This document shows positions 60,151-64,000 of a DNA stretch of 64,000 nt, in pieces. A program made the translations under genes and the position numbers. Every line of letters begins with the position of its first letter. The stretch's first letter is position 1. The stretch is from Paraescarpia echinospica (lineage: Eukaryota; Annelida; Polychaeta; Sabellida; Siboglinidae), in the NCBI GenBank assembly GCA_020002185.1, contig CM034532.1, forward strand, positions 50,593,349 through 50,657,348. The letters run 5' to 3'. The notes beneath the pieces were generated by a model. The model was not told the origin of the DNA. It saw only the letters and a program-made list of their open reading frames with translations, and made no database searches.

Positions 60151-62924
60151 ACTTCGATATAACACCTGACATTGTATGCTTTTCTAACATGTTGAGCAAT
60201 CTCAAAAAGGTGCGCCAGAAGTTTGTCTGTGCAAGCAGTCATGGGCAGTGTGGGTCAATATAAAAGGAATTGGTAAAAGAGAAATTCATACAGTAGGCCT
60301 ACTGGGTATTATGTGTGTGTTGACCAGCAGAGGTGGCACCCATCCCCGTGCGCCAGGGGTCGCTGCAGCTGGTCAGCCAGTGTAGCGCAGCGCAATGAAC
60401 CCTGGCTTGTGAGGATGGTGGCACCTGACTTCTGAAGTTAATAGTAAATTATTAGGTGTACGGATTCATTAATTTTTTCAGCAGTCTGCATGATTTGCAT
60501 GTATCTTTAGTAACAGTAACAGGCTAAATTCGACATGTTTCTCCATAATCACCATTTCTATTAGGGGTGAAACCACAGTTAAACTTCCTGTTGTATTAAA
60601 ATAAATCATAGTCCCCTGTAAATAGTTATATTTTAAATTTGATACCCTTTTTCATGTGAACCGAGTGCACTAAATCAGGCGTATCAACAGGTCCTGTGGT
60701 AGAATGTAGTGGAAATGAAATGACGCATATTTGGAAGAGTGTAGTTGGCGGAGTGATTTTTTGCCATTTTCTTCCACATAGCACACGTGGGTGCTGAAAA
60801 AAGTGGTTATTTTGGTCAATATCGATGCGCACCGTACATGCACGCATTTTAAGAGCTGGAGGTATGTGATTTTGACAACATTTCTTCAGCATATCAATGA
60901 CATGATAGCAGTGGCTGTGAATGAATTTCAGATTTCTTATAATCTGACAAAACGTTAACATGCCACATGGTCGCCATTTGCAATGGGAAATCGGTATGTT
61001 TGCAGTTTAGACCCGCACCTCGAAAAACCATGATAACGGTCACCTGTAGTCATCAAACTTCACACCATATATCTACAAAATCTATTCTACACATATACAT
61101 TCGTCACGTGATCAAACAATTAAATTTACTGCCTTTTATCGATCAAAATGTACAAGATATTTACTCGTTTTTGCGTGTATTCATTAATTCCACTGTAAAT
61201 TCCGGTAGGTGGTGCCACTTTATGGTTGATTTCAGACGTGGGAATAGATCACGCTTTATATTTCAATAATATTGTCAAAGTCAGTTAATAAAACACGCGA
61301 TATTTAATTAAATAAGGTTACCTTAAATTTAATGTTGACATCAGCTGATGGTATTTATTATGATCATCAGCTTGTGTAATTACTGCTACTTTTTAATGTT
61401 GTTTATTAGTGGTAATATATCATGGCTATTATACAATACATATTAATTTGTTTGCAAATATTTTATTTTGCAAAAAAGTTTTTTCTTGTAATAATTGCTA
61501 GTTTTATTATATACAGTGATAGGTGAATTTTATACAAAAAATTGTAGCGCGTAGGTGTGCTTGTCATTTAGGTACTGAATGATTCAACAGTTTTAACATC
61601 AATAATGTCAGCAGTATGAAAGACTGTCTAAATGTCTTAATAAATAGTTTAATGGATTTCACCCTGATCCATTCAGTTTATACTCCTAAACTGGTGTATT
61701 TAGGTGGGCATTGGGCCATGGATGCTCCCCTTTCAGAAATATGTTGTTTTTAATTATTGTTAGCTAATTGTGAAACCATATAACACCATTATAGTGAATT
61801 TAGTATGGATTATTCCTGTTGTTAATATTTTACTTGTTAACAATGTTAAAGCTTTAATTAAGTGGATTAATACAAAATAGCTGTACATATCAAATACTTT
61901 ATATCCACAACTGTCTATTGCCAGGTACTCATTCATACAGCTGAGTGAACTGGAGCAACATAGAGTGAACATACTTGTCCAAGGTTTGACACTGCAGCAC
62001 ATGATTCAAACCTGGGTTCTCTCGGTCGAGAGTCTGAAGCTCTAGCTACTGCTCCACTGCGCTCTGCTCCATCAAAGCCTTTGTATGGAATATTGTTTGG
62101 CAGATTATTTTATCTATTGGTAAAACATAATCAAGTTGATTTGTTTGGCAATTTATAATGTATGTGTTATATTATAAGGTGGACTGCATTGGTTTTAAAA
62201 GATGAATTGATGGATGTTTGGAGAAGTTATGAATTAACTCTCCACATGTCTCATTATATTTTGCAAAATGTTAGTCGGCTCTAAAAAGAAATGTGTGTTG
62301 TTCTTGTTTCTTCCGATAGCTACAGTCAACTGTGTCCATGTGGCTGGTCAAACTAAATAAACCCTCCAGATGTCCAAGAAGGCTTCTTTCCGGATTTGAC
62401 ATCTTGCCGTGTCGCACTCTCACTTGTTTCGATACTTTGCCTTCATCCACTTGAAGTGCAAACGTTATATGTTGTTATATTCGCAGCTTTATATCATGGT
62501 ACGGAAGTGCTATCGAACTTCAGAATTAGACTACAGCCAAATCAGGCCCATAATGTTTTGTGGGTGCATTATTTTATAGACCTGCATTTAAAGGCTCCCA
62601 CAAACCTTATACTGCACCTCTCTTGAGACATTACTGTAACCCCCATTTAGATCTCAAGTGGAACTGTTTTCCCTTGAGTGAAACGTTTTCCTACACTGAA
62701 TGTGTATTGCCACGCCACATTATACTGATTGATTTCACCCGTTTTTAGTACTTTGGGCCAAAGGTCCAATGGACTTATGCCATTACTCCACGTCCACCGT
62801 GTGCCATTAGCTGCCATATCTCAGAAACCGTTCAGCAACTTTTTCTCTAATTTTGTATAGACATATCTTCGGGTACTGCAACTATGCACAAGAAATCTGT
62901 ATTTTATTGAATCATTCTGCCCCT
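59845..62924 (-). repeat. Right arm of the large palindrome (about 3.1 kb)
   Basis: Inverted partner of 55852-58940. The inner boundary is where TTTAACAAATTGATA diverges (58941/59844). The outer boundary is just past GAATCATTCT (55852/62924). It contains inverted copies of the LINE linker, a small CCAGGGGTC...GACCCCTGG-type hairpin region (60350-60420), SINE B and repeat A. No gene is supported. Confidence 0.9.
61895..62080 (-). mobile_element. tRNA-derived SINE, family B (copy 3, palindrome mirror)
   Basis: Reverse complement of the copy at 56690-56875, with head (AACCTGGGTTCTCTCGGTCG read on plus) and body preserved. It arose by the inverted duplication, not by separate insertion. Confidence 0.6.
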
Positions 62925-62925
62925 A
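62742..62925 (+). repeat. Dispersed repeat family A (copy 4, palindrome mirror)
   Basis: Plus-strand copy with CCAAAGGTCCAATGGACTTATG through TTTTATTGAATCATTCT. It stops at the outer palindrome edge, while the left-arm copy continues, so the right breakpoint cuts the repeat. Confidence 0.75.
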
Positions 62926-63084
62926 AACATGAATTCCCTCTCCTGAAATGCTTCCCATGAGGAAATACCTGCCGACTGTGAACAAAATGCTCTGATATTC
63001 ACTGCCCAGAGACTGGTATTTTTAAGTACTATAACTGTCGGTGTGGCGCGTGTGTCGTCGCACTATCATAATTAACCTGTCTAA

Positions 63085-63165
63085 GAAGATCGGCCTTTCG
63101 GGCACAGCACTAAACTGGTTTACCTCGTTTCTCGAAAACAGAAAACAAACTATTAAAGGAAATAA
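63085..63165 (+). mobile_element. LINE RT fragment
   Basis: One frame reads KKIGLSGTALNWFTSFLENR then KQTIKG, the typical W-F/Y-SYL-NR RT segment of CR1/jockey-type LINEs. It is a short remnant just outside the palindrome. Confidence 0.6.
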
Positions 63166-63189
63166 AAACAAGACATTTGCTAACATCTG

Positions 63190-63980
63190 TTTTCCATGTG
63201 TACAGAAAGTTTAATATTGCATGTAACATTCGAGAACATTAAAAAAATACAGAAAAATACATTTGTAGCATAAATTCGATTTTAAACCCGTCTGTGTAGC
63301 GATTCCCGCGGAAAATAAAAATTTAATGAGCTAGGCGATCACGAGGTATCTTAACGTCACACATGACTCACACTCGCAGCAGGCCGACCCTTTCTATGCA
63401 TTCAGAGTATGTTTACATGGATAATGTTGGGGTCGAAACGAGCGTCAGAATGAGTTGTTATGCAATAATCCGATGTAATACAAACACTAGTCATCATAGA
63501 AGAATAAGCAGTTATCTTACGGTTCCACATGAATTCAATTTTATTCAAAACAATGAATGCGAATGAGCCTACAAGTCGACTAGGTTTCGCCGAGCTTGGC
63601 CCTGGGCTCGTTTTCAGAATAATTATATCGAATGCAACCAACGGGAGATAATGTACACCAATATACATACATAGCAAACATATATCGTATCCAGTTACAG
63701 AAAGTAACGTATAAAATCTCATAATATCACTAGAATATCGATGTATGAAGGAGGAGTTGTACAATTTATCATAACAACTGAAATCAGTCAGCGAATTTCC
63801 GTCTACCTTAATAGCTCAGTTGGTAAACGCGTTGGTTCCTTAGCGTCTGTTTTACAATCGGGCGACGCCGGTTCAATCCTGACAGCATGCAAACTATTGG
63901 TTTTCTTTACACTTTTTTGTTGCTGTTTTCACGAAGTAATATAAACCAAATCATTTAGTATACTATGATGCACTGTTTGT
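63190..63980 (+). repeat. Dispersed repeat family C with tRNA-like module (copy 2)
   Basis: Inverted relative to 1470-2330, with about 800 bp of moderate identity. The tRNA-like module is 63803-63884 (+): A-box-like TAGCTCAGTTGG, B-box-like GGTTCAATCC, and a flanking CTTAATAGCTCAG start. Stems are imperfect, so a working tRNA is not claimed. Confidence 0.6.
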
Positions 63981-64000
63981 AAATATTTTTTATATTTTTC

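Noticed and set aside
63803..63884. Functional tRNA gene
   Set aside because: A- and B-box-like motifs are present, but the T-stem is imperfect and the module lies inside a dispersed repeat with a diverged second copy.

Overview
This is animal nuclear DNA. It has intron-rich genes with GT/AG splice sites, abundant LINE, SINE and DNA-transposon debris, many minisatellites, and an exact 1000-N scaffold gap at 51854-52853. The conserved genes are metazoan. The LINE/SINE types and an F54H12.2-type Polinton capsid cluster fit a marine invertebrate, most likely a mollusc or other lophotrochozoan; the phylum is my inference.

Layout. 598-9132 (+): all but the N-terminus of TECR, the very-long-chain enoyl-CoA reductase of the ER. 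12285-30940 (-): a complete CFAP57 (WDR65) gene, 19 coding exons whose lengths sum to 3648 nt (1215 aa) with every junction in phase. It has a WD-repeat half followed by a coiled-coil half and belongs to the motile cilium. TECR and CFAP57 converge. 34848-43272 (+): ALKBH7, a mitochondrial AlkB-family protein, in four exons with the last exon tandemly duplicated. CFAP57 and ALKBH7 probably share a divergent promoter near 34.56-34.85 kb, which carries an RFX X-box and an ETS/GABP-like site.

43806-50151 (-): a compact, intronless, visibly GC- and CpG-rich block of intact, closely packed or overlapping ORFs. It encodes a major capsid protein, penton-like minor capsid protein, basic core-like protein, two small membrane proteins, a DDE integrase with chromodomain, three small proteins and a packaging ATPase. 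This is an endogenous Polinton/adintovirus-like element. No DNA polymerase B, protease or terminal inverted repeat is visible within it or beside it.

50.2-64 kb is repeat-dominated. It holds the gap, a roughly 27-bp satellite, a broken DEAH-box RNA helicase copy (DHX36-like) with a hammerhead-like fold in one intron, and a very large palindrome: two arms of about 3.1 kb (55852-58940 and 59845-62924) around a spacer of about 0.9 kb with LINE endonuclease sequence. Several dispersed repeat families occur in both the gene-bearing and repeat-rich halves.

The three host genes have unrelated jobs: lipid elongation, ciliary structure and mitochondrial oxygenase. The viral block is the only group of genes here that look functionally linked.
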